A stretch of 6,012 bases of DNA from Candidatus Poseidoniales archaeon. GTDB taxonomy: Archaea; Thermoplasmatota; Poseidoniia; Poseidoniales; Poseidoniaceae. Below are positions 1 through 5,767 of this stretch, one piece after another (within the stretch, counting starts at the first letter, position 1; each line of letters starts with the position of its first letter). Position numbers and translations under genes: made by a program. Where the stretch lies: contig QQSG01000091.1 of NCBI GenBank assembly GCA_003602665.1, forward strand, positions 4,239 to 10,250. Reading direction: 5' to 3'. The notes below the pieces were generated by a model. It did no database searches and was not told the origin of the DNA. It worked only from the letters and a program-made list of their open reading frames with translations.

Positions 1-2222
1 GAGTTCGACATGGCTGCATAATACGCAATACTTGCAAGAGCACCTGCAATCCCTCCAACCAGTCCAATGAACGTATGTTCGACCGTAAGAATCACAGCTA
101 ATCGTGTTCGGCTTGCACCTAGGACTCTCAACGTTGCAAGTTCTGCATCTCGTTCACTTAGATTGATCAAAAGAGTGTTGAAGAGAATTGCAATTGCCAT
201 GATACCTCCAAGGACATAAACAGCTTGCATTGCGTTCTTTTGTTGGTCTATCAGTTCGTTAAATCCTTCAACCATTGTTTCCTTTTCGATAATTGATATT
301 GTTGAGAATCGAATGTCTTCAATATTTCCTTCATCTGAAAGAACAACCCATGCACCGTTGGCTTCAGAATCTACAATGGGTGACAGGTCTGCACGATGGA
401 AATGGATCGAACGAGTCAATTCTCGAGCAATTCCTACAATTTCGAGATCGTGTTGAATTCCTTCAAAATCAATCGTCAATGTATCTCCAATAGAATACGA
501 TTCGAGTTCAGCAGATCCTTCATCAAGAATCACTTCCGGAACGGCTTTGCCTTGGACAGGGAGTCTTCCATCGAGAAGATTGAACCGGTGCATAGCGTCA
601 TCATTTTCCGAGATAACGTCGTATCCTTTGAGGGTCAAAATTTTGTTTGAATCATAAAGAGTCGCTTGCGTGACCAATGTAAGTTCGTAAGAAAGCGTAT
701 CATTTTCAGCCCATTGTGTGATGTTATCAATGTTTGAAGGATAAGCAGCGATTTGATACTCCCAATTTTCTTGTTCATCAACGGCCTCATTGAATGCTCC
801 CGTGAAACCAGAGATGAACATCATGGTGCCGCCAAGAATAACCATTGCCAAAGAAAGCGCAAGGAGAGTAACAACCAGACGAGCAGGTTTTCTGAAGGTC
901 GAGCGAAGACCTAAACCAATGCCAGGAGGGAGTTTAGAAGTCAATGAAGAGATGATTCTGTTCGGTGTTCGTTGTGTCCCTTGACCCAGAATCTCCAATG
1001 GTTGCAATCTTGCAGCTTTCCATGCTGGTCGAATACCAAAGAGGAAGATAATAGCAAGAGCAGAGAGGCTGATTGTCAAAATGATGTCAGCGTAATGATG
1101 TGTTTCAACGACTGGGATTCCGAGGAATGAGAAATAGAATGCCGTGAAACCTTCTGAACCAATGGAGGACAGCGCAAGTAAAACACCCACGAGAACACCA
1201 GGGATTCCAAGAACAAGCGGAATCAAAAGATAGCCAAACATGATGTCTTTTGTTGAAGCTCCGATTGTTCTTAATACAGCGATTTCACGCGACTGAGTAC
1301 GAATCAAACGATCGAGGGATACGGCGATGACAAGGCCACTGATGAAGAGGAGAACGCCCAAAATAAACGGAGTCGAATTTTCAATTCCTTCTTTATCCAA
1401 TCGAAGAAGTTCTGCGCTTAGTTCACCACGGTCTACAACAGTTCCGTTGGTTTCTGCTTCAGTCATGTAGGCAGAGATACTGTCCTTTAGCACCTGAAGT
1501 TCTTCACCTTCATTCTCTTCGGTATCGGACAAATCAAAGGCAGGTGTTCCCTCAAGGTCGATGCCCAATGTATTCCTTGCACCTGGGGCGTTGCCAGAAA
1601 GAGTTGCCAGATATTCAACATCGAGATAACCCACGACGAAGGTCGAGGTTTGAGGCAGAATCGAACCCGGTTCCGCATAAAAGAGTTCGAGCGGACTGTT
1701 TGCAAAGCCGACGACTTCAAGAGTTTGAAAACCGCCTTCTCCAACAATCACTTCGATCGAATCACCAATCTTCATTTCAATATCCTTATCTTGGGCGAAA
1801 TGGGCATCGATGACGATCTGTCCTTCACCTGGAGTAATTGAACCTTCAATAGCCCATATCGAATTGACAGAACCGTTCTCAAGCCCATAAAATGTCGAAA
1901 CTAACCATTCAGGATCGTTAGAATCAACCAATCTGTTTGCTTGACCTGAAAGGACAAGGCTTGTCTCGCATGCTTCAGTTTCAAAAGAGTCACATATGGC
2001 TGAGAGATTATCTCGGGAATCAATCTCATAGGTTGTAACAACTAAATCTGAAAAATTCGTTTCGCTGTAAAAGTCATCATACACTTGATCAGCGTTACGA
2101 GAGTGTTCTGAAAAGACAATTCCCGCATAGACAGATAACGTGATGAGCAGAACCACTGTCAAAACCCGTAACTTTGTCCGCATAAGACTGCGTGACAAGC
2201 GACGAAGAAGCAGGGTATTCAC
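1..2222 (-). CDS. FtsX/MacB-like ABC transporter permease, partial (C-terminus beyond left edge)
   Basis: An open frame runs from a GTG at 2222 through position 1 without a stop, giving 740 codons plus two bases. It is the membrane subunit of a MacB/LolCE/FtsX-class ABC transporter, working with the ATPase encoded just upstream. Visible order: basic N-terminus (residues 1-19), TM1 about 20-37, a large extracellular domain 38-282, then a first FtsX core with TM2 (284-303), TM3 (329-352) and TM4 (377-397). TM5 (447-471) leads to a second extracellular domain (472-662), then TM6 (664-685) and TM7 (708-735). Each FtsX core has the coupling motif after its first helix: REIAVLRTIGAS at 312-323 and DAELATLRVLGAS at 692-704. 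RPAWKAARLQPLEIL (398-412) is the usual end of the first core. About one more helix and a short tail should lie off the edge. The GTG start is preferred because GGAG (2230-2233) lies 7 bases upstream; an ATG at codon 14 is the alternative. The substrate cannot be told from sequence. Confidence 0.93.
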   Translation of the reverse strand, partial: MNTLLLRRLSRSLMRTKLRVLTVVLLITLSVYAGIVFSEHSRNADQVYDDFYSETNFSDLVVTTYEIDSRDNLSAICDSFETEACETSLVLSGQANRLVDSNDPEWLVSTFYGLENGSVNSIWAIEGSITPGEGQIVIDAHFAQDKDIEMKIGDSIEVIVGEGGFQTLEVVGFANSPLELFYAEPGSILPQTSTFVVGYLDVEYLATLSGNAPGARNTLGIDLEGTPAFDLSDTEENEGEELQVLKDSISAYMTEAETNGTVVDRGELSAELLRLDKEGIENSTPFILGVLLFISGLVIAVSLDRLIRTQSREIAVLRTIGASTKDIMFGYLLIPLVLGIPGVLVGVLLALSSIGSEGFTAFYFSFLGIPVVETHHYADIILTISLSALAIIFLFGIRPAWKAARLQPLEILGQGTQRTPNRIISSLTSKLPPGIGLGLRSTFRKPARLVVTLLALSLAMVILGGTMMFISGFTGAFNEAVDEQENWEYQIAAYPSNIDNITQWAENDTLSYELTLVTQATLYDSNKILTLKGYDVISENDDAMHRFNLLDGRLPVQGKAVPEVILDEGSAELESYSIGDTLTIDFEGIQHDLEIVGIARELTRSIHFHRADLSPIVDSEANGAWVVLSDEGNIEDIRFSTISIIEKETMVEGFNELIDQQKNAMQAVYVLGGIMAIAILFNTLLINLSERDAELATLRVLGASRTRLAVILTVEHTFIGLVGGIAGALASIAYYAAMSN

Positions 2223-2226
2223 GAAA

Positions 2227-3021
2227 TCACTCCACAATCGATTTAGCAATGTCTTTGAGTTTGGAAGTGATTCTTTTTGCGCCACCTACAGCTTCATCCA
2301 CAACCGATTCTGCAACAAATTTTGTTGTGTTAACAATACTCTTGAGTCCACCTTTTTCATCATCAACAACTTTGCCACTGTCGAGTCGAATTATTCGAGT
2401 CGCAAATCTCGTAAGAGATTCATCGTGAGTGACAAAAATAGTCGTCATCTTTTCTTTCCTACATGTCTTAACGAGTGCTTCCATCACCATTGTCGAAGTT
2501 TCAGTATCGAGATTACCTGTTAATTCGTCACCAAGAATAATTCGTGGACTCTTTGCCAGTGAGCGGGCAATTGCTACTCGTTGCCTCTGTCCTCCAGACA
2601 TCTGAGAAGGGAATCGGTCTTCAAGACCCTTCAACCCAACGGAATCGAGTAAATCAAGCGCTCTTTGTTTATTCCGTGAACCAGACAAATCCTGAACGAG
2701 AAGGACGTTTTCAAGCGCTGTTAAATCTGCAAGGAGATTGAAAAATTGGAAGATGTATCCAATATTCTCTCTTCGGAAGGTGGTCATTTTCTCCACATGT
2801 CCAAGAGGAACCTCTTCGCCATCAAAGAGATACGTCCCTTCAAGGGGCACGTCGAGGGCTGCAATGGTATTCAGGAGAGTTGTTTTTCCAGATCCTGATG
2901 GACCAAGTAAAGCAACGATTTCGCCCTGTTCTATGGAGATTGAAATGTTATCTAATGCCTTGACAAGTGTTTCATCTTCACCGTAATGTCGACTCAACCC
3001 TTCGAGTTGTATGATGGCCAT
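2227..3021 (-). CDS. MacB/LolD-type ABC transporter ATP-binding protein
   Basis: A complete 264-residue nucleotide-binding subunit that hydrolyses ATP on the cytoplasmic face to drive the adjacent FtsX-like permease. Motifs in order: Walker A GPSGSGKT (40-47), Q-loop with Q92 in the family-typical IGYIFQFFNLL context, signature MSGGQRQR (141-148), Walker B RIILGDE (160-166) and H-loop histidine H199 in VTHDES. All catalytic residues are present, so it should be active. The Walker B region reads DELTGNLD where most relatives have DEPTGNLD. The core normally ends near residue 220; residues 221-264 form an extra Lys/Val-rich, probably helical tail of unknown role. The ATG at 3021 is preceded by GAGGAG and gives the standard MacB-like start. 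The stop lies 4 bases before the permease GTG, and the GGAG serving that start overlaps the end of this gene, so translational coupling is likely. Confidence 0.95.
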   Translation of the reverse strand: MAIIQLEGLSRHYGEDETLVKALDNISISIEQGEIVALLGPSGSGKTTLLNTIAALDVPLEGTYLFDGEEVPLGHVEKMTTFRRENIGYIFQFFNLLADLTALENVLLVQDLSGSRNKQRALDLLDSVGLKGLEDRFPSQMSGGQRQRVAIARSLAKSPRIILGDELTGNLDTETSTMVMEALVKTCRKEKMTTIFVTHDESLTRFATRIIRLDSGKVVDDEKGGLKSIVNTTKFVAESVVDEAVGGAKRITSKLKDIAKSIVE

Positions 3022-3024
3022 GTG

Positions 3025-3041
3025 CTCCTCACGAGAAGGAG
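3025..3041 (-). promoter_or_regulatory. Ribosome binding site of the ABC ATPase gene inside a potential small hairpin
   Basis: On the minus strand the spacer before the ATPase ATG reads CTCCT-TCTCGTG-AGGAG, a perfect 5-bp stem with a 7-base loop. The 3' arm is part of the GAGGAG (3025-3030) that serves as the Shine-Dalgarno sequence, 3 bases from the ATG. Pairing would partly mask the site. The stem is short and could be chance, since any Shine-Dalgarno sequence readily finds a CTCC partner. Confidence 0.4.
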
Positions 3042-3065
3042 ATTTTTAGATGTTCTCTGGGAAGT

Positions 3066-5267
3066 CTACACCTTTTGCCAATCGCTTCCGTTCCACCAAA
3101 GACTCGAACCATCGCTCATTTGGCGCCATGTGTGACCTGCTTCATCTGTCCATTGATTCTCAACAGTTGGTTCTGCAATAACAGGCTGAACTGGTTGAGT
3201 AGGATACAACGGTTGAGAGGATGCAAGAGGCTCAGTCATCGGTAGCGGAGTCGTTACCTTTGGTTCAGAATCTTCGCCACCCTTTCGACGCATAAAGAGG
3301 ACTGCGCCGAGAACAACAAGAACCAGACCAACACCGATGATAATCATCAACTGCATCTGAGCAGCATCTTCCTCTTCCTGTGCTTTTTGTTCATTATCGC
3401 CAACACCGTTTCCGTCGCTATCCATGGTTTCATCAGGATCGTTTGGGAACGCATCAGCATTGTTTCCAACACCATCTGCATCAGAATCCATCGTTTCGTT
3501 TGCATCGTTCGGGAATACGTCAGCATTATCTCCAACACCATCTGCATCAGAATCGGTTGTCTCTGTTGCATCCAGTGGGAAAGCATCTGCGCCATCCATT
3601 ACGGTATCATCATCTGAGTCGGCATCGAATCGGTCAGTACCCTTTGTGAGCTCATCCATATCGCTTAGCCCGTCGTTGTCATCGTCAGTATCGGCATTGT
3701 CTCCTGTTCCGTCTTGATCAAAGTCGAGTGTTTCACTTGCATCGAGCGGCAATGCATCTTCCTTATCGTTGACTTCATCACCGTCTGTGTCTTCATCAAA
3801 TGGGTCTGTACCGATTGTTGCTTCTTCTGTATCCAATAGACCGTCATTATCGTCATCAGTATCTGCATTATCTCCAATCATGTCTTGGTCTGAATCGCTC
3901 GATTCAGTTGCATCTGTAGGAAATACGTCAGCGTTATCGCCTACATCATCGCCATCAGTATCTGCAGTTTCAGTAGGATCGTTTGGAGCCCAATCGCTGT
4001 TATCTCCAACGCCATCGTCGTCAGAATCTACAGATTCAGTAGGGTCGTCTGGGAATACATCAGCATTGTCTCCGACCGTATCACCATCGGTGTCTGCGGT
4101 TTCATTCGGGTCATTCGGGAATGCATCAGCATTGTCACCAACAGTATCACCATCAGTATCTGCCGTCTCACTTGGATCCGTTGGGAATACGTCAGCGTTG
4201 TCTCCTGTACCATCACCATCAGTGTCTGTCGTTTCAGTAGGGTCACTTGGGAATGCGTCAGCATTGTCACCAGTACCATCATTGTCAGTATCTGCAGTTT
4301 CAGTAGGGTCGCTTGGGAATGCATCAGCATTGTCGCCAGTGCCATCACCGTCAGTATCTGTCGTTTCGCTTGGGTCCGTTGGGAATGCATCAGCGTTGTC
4401 TCCTGTACCATCGTTGTCAGAATCTGTGGTTTCAGACGGGTCATTCGGGAATGCATCCTGTCCGTCAGGAGTGCCATCATTATCTGAATCGCCATCGACA
4501 ATCGTGGCAGAATCAGGGCACTGTGCTATTGGTCCGAGTTCTTTACCATCATGCGGTGTGACTTCTACGGTCCAAACTTCCCCAATGGATGTTGAGGAGC
4601 CGGTAATTGTCGTTGCATCATTATGAGCAGGAGCAGGGTTTCCGTCTATGAACCAACGGATTTGAGTCGGACCTTCTTGGTCGCCATCGTTATCAAAAAA
4701 TGTGTAACTTACGGAAAACGACTGAGCGGTTGTAATGTCTCCGTTAGGCGTTAATGCGACATCAGAAACGGTTGGAGGAGTATTTGGGGGCGGGGACCCT
4801 TCTTGAACAACGATTTGATTTGTGCCCCAACTATCGCCGGAATTCCCATCGACTCCGTTCGCATACAAGACTGCAAGACTGAACGAAACATCGCCTGTTC
4901 CGAGAGCTGGAGCAGTCCAGTCAGCAGTCCATGAACGTGCTCCGTCATTACTGTGGGTGAGTTCACCATTGACGGTCTTTACTCGGTTACCAAAGTTTGA
5001 CCATGTTCCTGCTGATGCATCAAGATTGAAGCCTCCTTGGCCAGTTGAAGTACCACTTCCGGTCCATGAAATAGAGTATGTAGTTCCTGGTGTGTACTGA
5101 GATGGTAAGCCAGTTATCGAAGGCTGGATGCCACCACCACCTCCGCTGTGGCAACCGCATCCGTTTGTTGAACCAGTTTTGCCAGAAGAGTTAGCATCAA
5201 TCGAAGGGATCATTGTAAACAACATGGCAACCATGAGTACGCTTGCTATTCTTGTTAAACGGGACAT
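3066..5267 (-). CDS. Secreted, membrane-anchored protein with choice-of-anchor-V-like, Ig-like and thrombospondin type 3 repeat domains
   Basis: A complete 733-residue surface protein. Residues 1-25 are a signal peptide (MSRLTR, hydrophobic 7-21, likely cleavage near IDA/NS). A Gly-rich segment carries C37-G-C39-H40. Residues 48-155 resemble the choice-of-anchor V / reeler-like beta domain: a YTPGTTY strand, a GGFNL segment, W-x-AP near 117-120, and a late NGVDGNSGD loop. Residues 162-257 look like an Ig/PKD-type domain beginning NTPPTVSDVALTP, with RWFIDG at 204-209 and EVTPHDG at 235-241. Residues 260-625 are Asp-rich TSP3-type repeats (DxDxDGxxD calcium motifs). A single TM helix (about 637-659) is followed by RRK, which places the C-terminus inside. 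The Pro-rich linker 670-700 leads to a Trp-rich tail (706-730: W706, W714, W724, W725, W730). The ATG is preceded by GGGAGA. Expected role is a calcium-stabilised extracellular stalk or adhesin-like protein. No enzymatic domain is seen and the ligand is unknown. Confidence 0.9.
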   Translation of the reverse strand: MSRLTRIASVLMVAMLFTMIPSIDANSSGKTGSTNGCGCHSGGGGGIQPSITGLPSQYTPGTTYSISWTGSGTSTGQGGFNLDASAGTWSNFGNRVKTVNGELTHSNDGARSWTADWTAPALGTGDVSFSLAVLYANGVDGNSGDSWGTNQIVVQEGSPPPNTPPTVSDVALTPNGDITTAQSFSVSYTFFDNDGDQEGPTQIRWFIDGNPAPAHNDATTITGSSTSIGEVWTVEVTPHDGKELGPIAQCPDSATIVDGDSDNDGTPDGQDAFPNDPSETTDSDNDGTGDNADAFPTDPSETTDTDGDGTGDNADAFPSDPTETADTDNDGTGDNADAFPSDPTETTDTDGDGTGDNADVFPTDPSETADTDGDTVGDNADAFPNDPNETADTDGDTVGDNADVFPDDPTESVDSDDDGVGDNSDWAPNDPTETADTDGDDVGDNADVFPTDATESSDSDQDMIGDNADTDDDNDGLLDTEEATIGTDPFDEDTDGDEVNDKEDALPLDASETLDFDQDGTGDNADTDDDNDGLSDMDELTKGTDRFDADSDDDTVMDGADAFPLDATETTDSDADGVGDNADVFPNDANETMDSDADGVGNNADAFPNDPDETMDSDGNGVGDNEQKAQEEEDAAQMQLMIIIGVGLVLVVLGAVLFMRRKGGEDSEPKVTTPLPMTEPLASSQPLYPTQPVQPVIAEPTVENQWTDEAGHTWRQMSDGSSLWWNGSDWQKV
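3423..3554 (-). repeat. Two further 66-bp TSP3-type units near the membrane anchor
   Basis: Residues 572-593 and 594-615 return to the 22-residue register (DSDADGVGDNADVFPNDANETM and a close copy containing GNNAD). They end in METHIONINE, unlike the Ala/Thr of the upstream array. A partial unit, DSDGNGVGDN (616-625), follows, then an acidic linker leads into the TM helix. Confidence 0.85.
3555..3896 (-). repeat. Two tandem 171-bp compound TSP3 blocks (57 residues each)
   Basis: Residues 458-514 and 515-571 are two consecutive blocks of exactly 57 residues. Each fuses the start of a 22-residue unit (DxDQDxxGDNAD) to a longer classical TSP3 segment (TDDDNDGLxDxxE, then GTDxFDxD) and closes with the ALPLDASET or AFPLDATET turn. 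The matching length and order indicate duplication of a compound unit, now diverged. The insert interrupts the regular 22-residue array. Confidence 0.85.
3897..4490 (-). repeat. Nine tandem 66-bp units (22-residue TSP3-type repeats)
   Basis: Residues 260-457 of the surface protein divide into nine consecutive units of exactly 22 residues with no gaps. The pattern is D-[ST]-D-x-D-G-x-G-D-N-[AS]-D-[AV]-F-P-x-D-P-[ST]-E-[TS]-x. Each unit carries one Ca-binding DxDxDGxxD loop plus an FP and a DP[ST]E turn. Units differ by many synonymous and some amino-acid changes. One unit is divergent (residues 414-435, with SDWAPNDP). The differences argue against very recent expansion. Confidence 0.9.
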
Positions 5268-5369
5268 ATTTCTCCCAAATCCTTTTTCATATTAATAGAA
5301 GTGGTGTATCGTTTTGACACATTGAAGGAAAAATTCGAACATTTACCGACTAGCATTTGACACGGCGCG

Positions 5370-5378
5370 ATTAAATAG
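5370..5378 (+). promoter_or_regulatory. Candidate archaeal TATA box of the L11-L1 operon
   Basis: ATTAAATAG resembles the archaeal TATA consensus (TTTAWATA-like). An archaeal start site would fall about 25 bases downstream, near 5400, giving a leader of about 29 bases that includes the Shine-Dalgarno sequence at 5411-5420. The geometry is consistent but no transcript data are available. Confidence 0.45.
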
Positions 5379-5410
5379 GGGAGTTTGGTCGCTAGGTTGC
5401 CTACGTTCGT

Positions 5411-5420
5411 AAGGAAGGAG
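5411..5420 (+). promoter_or_regulatory. Strong Shine-Dalgarno sequence fixing the L11 start
   Basis: AAGGAAGGAG lies 8 bases before the ATG at 5429. Together with the in-frame TAG at 5393-5395 it supports initiation at this ATG and argues against an upstream extension that would supply the missing N-terminal domain of L11. Confidence 0.75.
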
Positions 5421-5428
5421 TTGTAAGA

Positions 5429-5710
5429 ATGCCAAAGCCATGGACCTCAAAGCTGATAATCAAAGCCCTGGGTGTACAAAAGTGCAATGGTAGTCTCGAC
5501 GCCGCTGTCGAAGATTTGCCTCTCGAAAAAGCAATGGAAGTTGCTCGTGAGAAAGCAGGTCTCGGCCACTTGACCGGATCTGACCTGAAGGCACAAACCC
5601 GAGAAATCATCGGAACTTGTGTCTCCATGCGTGTCAAAGTCGACGGTCATTGGGCAGTTGAAGCCCTCGAAATCATTAGCAAAGGAGAATGGGACGAGAG
5701 ATTTAACTGA
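5429..5710 (+). CDS. rpl11: Ribosomal protein L11 (uL11), C-terminal rRNA-binding domain only
   Basis: This 93-residue protein matches the C-terminal half of L11, which binds the GTPase-associated region of 23S rRNA. The match starts at residue 5-6, where WTSKLIIKALGV parallels archaeal PPTTALIKKELGI. It continues through the helix LTGSDLKAQTREIIGTC (48-64), close to bacterial MTGADIEAMTRSIEGTA, and ends in an archaeal-like GEWDERF tail. Normal L11 is about 140-165 residues, with an N-terminal domain of about 70 residues that begins with a Gly/Pro-rich GPPLGP segment and contacts translation factors. That domain is absent and only MPKP precedes the match. A stop in frame at 5393 and a strong Shine-Dalgarno sequence make this the real start in the sequence as given. 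SMR (66-68) replaces the usual SMG. Position before L1 agrees with archaeal operons. Identity as L11 is firm; whether the short form is natural or an assembly deletion is open. Confidence 0.9.
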   Translation: MPKPWTSKLIIKALGVQKCNGSLDAAVEDLPLEKAMEVAREKAGLGHLTGSDLKAQTREIIGTCVSMRVKVDGHWAVEALEIISKGEWDERFN

Positions 5711-5724
5711 ACAAATCACGAACC

Positions 5725-5753
5725 GCAGGAGAGGTGAAAACCTCGCCGACTGC
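5725..5753 (+). promoter_or_regulatory. Hairpin in the L11-L1 spacer, possible L1 autoregulatory site
   Basis: The spacer folds as outer stem GCAG/CTGC, asymmetric internal loop GA/GCCGA, inner stem GAGGT/ACCTC, and a GAAA (GNRA) tetraloop. Archaeal and bacterial L1 are known to repress their own mRNA by binding a structure that mimics the 23S rRNA L1 site, which is also two short helices around an asymmetric loop. The GCCGAC on the 3' strand resembles that rRNA site as I remember it. The L1-binding role is inference. It could also simply control access to the L1 ribosome binding site, which begins at 5755. Confidence 0.5.
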
Positions 5754-5754
5754 A

Positions 5755-5760
5755 GAGGTG
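5755..5760 (+). promoter_or_regulatory. Shine-Dalgarno sequence of the L1 gene
   Basis: GAGGTG lies 7 bases before the ATG at 5768. It is part of AGAGGTGA, which is repeated 24 bases upstream inside the hairpin, so the intervening ACCTC (5740-5744) can pair with either copy. Confidence 0.75.
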
Positions 5761-5767
5761 AGATAAT

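Larger units (their letters stand above)
5268..5428. other. Divergent intergenic region between the surface-protein cluster and the ribosomal operon
   Basis: These 161 bases lie between two genes transcribed away from each other, so both promoters should be here. On the minus side, GGGAGA (5271-5276) is a ribosome binding site 3 bases before the surface-protein ATG. An AT-rich TATTAATA (5290-5297) is a TATA candidate, but it sits only 23 bases from that ATG and would imply an almost leaderless start; its role is uncertain. On the plus side there is a TATA-like box and a strong Shine-Dalgarno sequence. No small gene or RNA gene was recognised. Confidence 0.6.

Noticed and set aside
2140..2523. 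Plus-strand frame of 127 codons opposite the ATPase C-terminus
   Set aside because: It overlaps well-supported minus-strand coding sequence, its composition is Ser/Phe/Asn/Arg-rich without a recognisable domain, and it lacks a convincing ribosome binding site.
3022..3065. Transcription terminator between the surface-protein gene and the ATPase gene
   Set aside because: In the direction of transcription there is an A-run but no T-run after the stop. The only hairpin overlaps the next ribosome binding site.
3387..4490. CRISPR array, because of evenly spaced repeats
   Set aside because: The 66-bp periodicity is coding, with no short identical repeats separated by unique spacers. The units keep frame and encode Ca-binding motifs.
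4028..4501. Minus-strand Met/Leu/Gln-rich open frame of 157 codons in another frame of the TSP3 array
   Set aside because: A frame-shifted reading of the repeats (GATGG-type codons read as ATG and similar). It has no independent domain or ribosome binding site and lies wholly inside the real gene.
3769..4626. Long plus-strand open frame of 285 codons, Ser/Val/Ala-rich and periodic, opposite the TSP3 array
   Set aside because: It is the antisense image of the 66-bp repeats. Its periodicity follows exactly from the array, whose Asp/Gly/Thr codon bias removes stops on the other strand, and the opposite-strand protein has clear domains.
5447..5719. Minus-strand frame of 90 codons opposite L11
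   Set aside because: It is fully antisense to a recognised ribosomal protein and shows no family features of its own.
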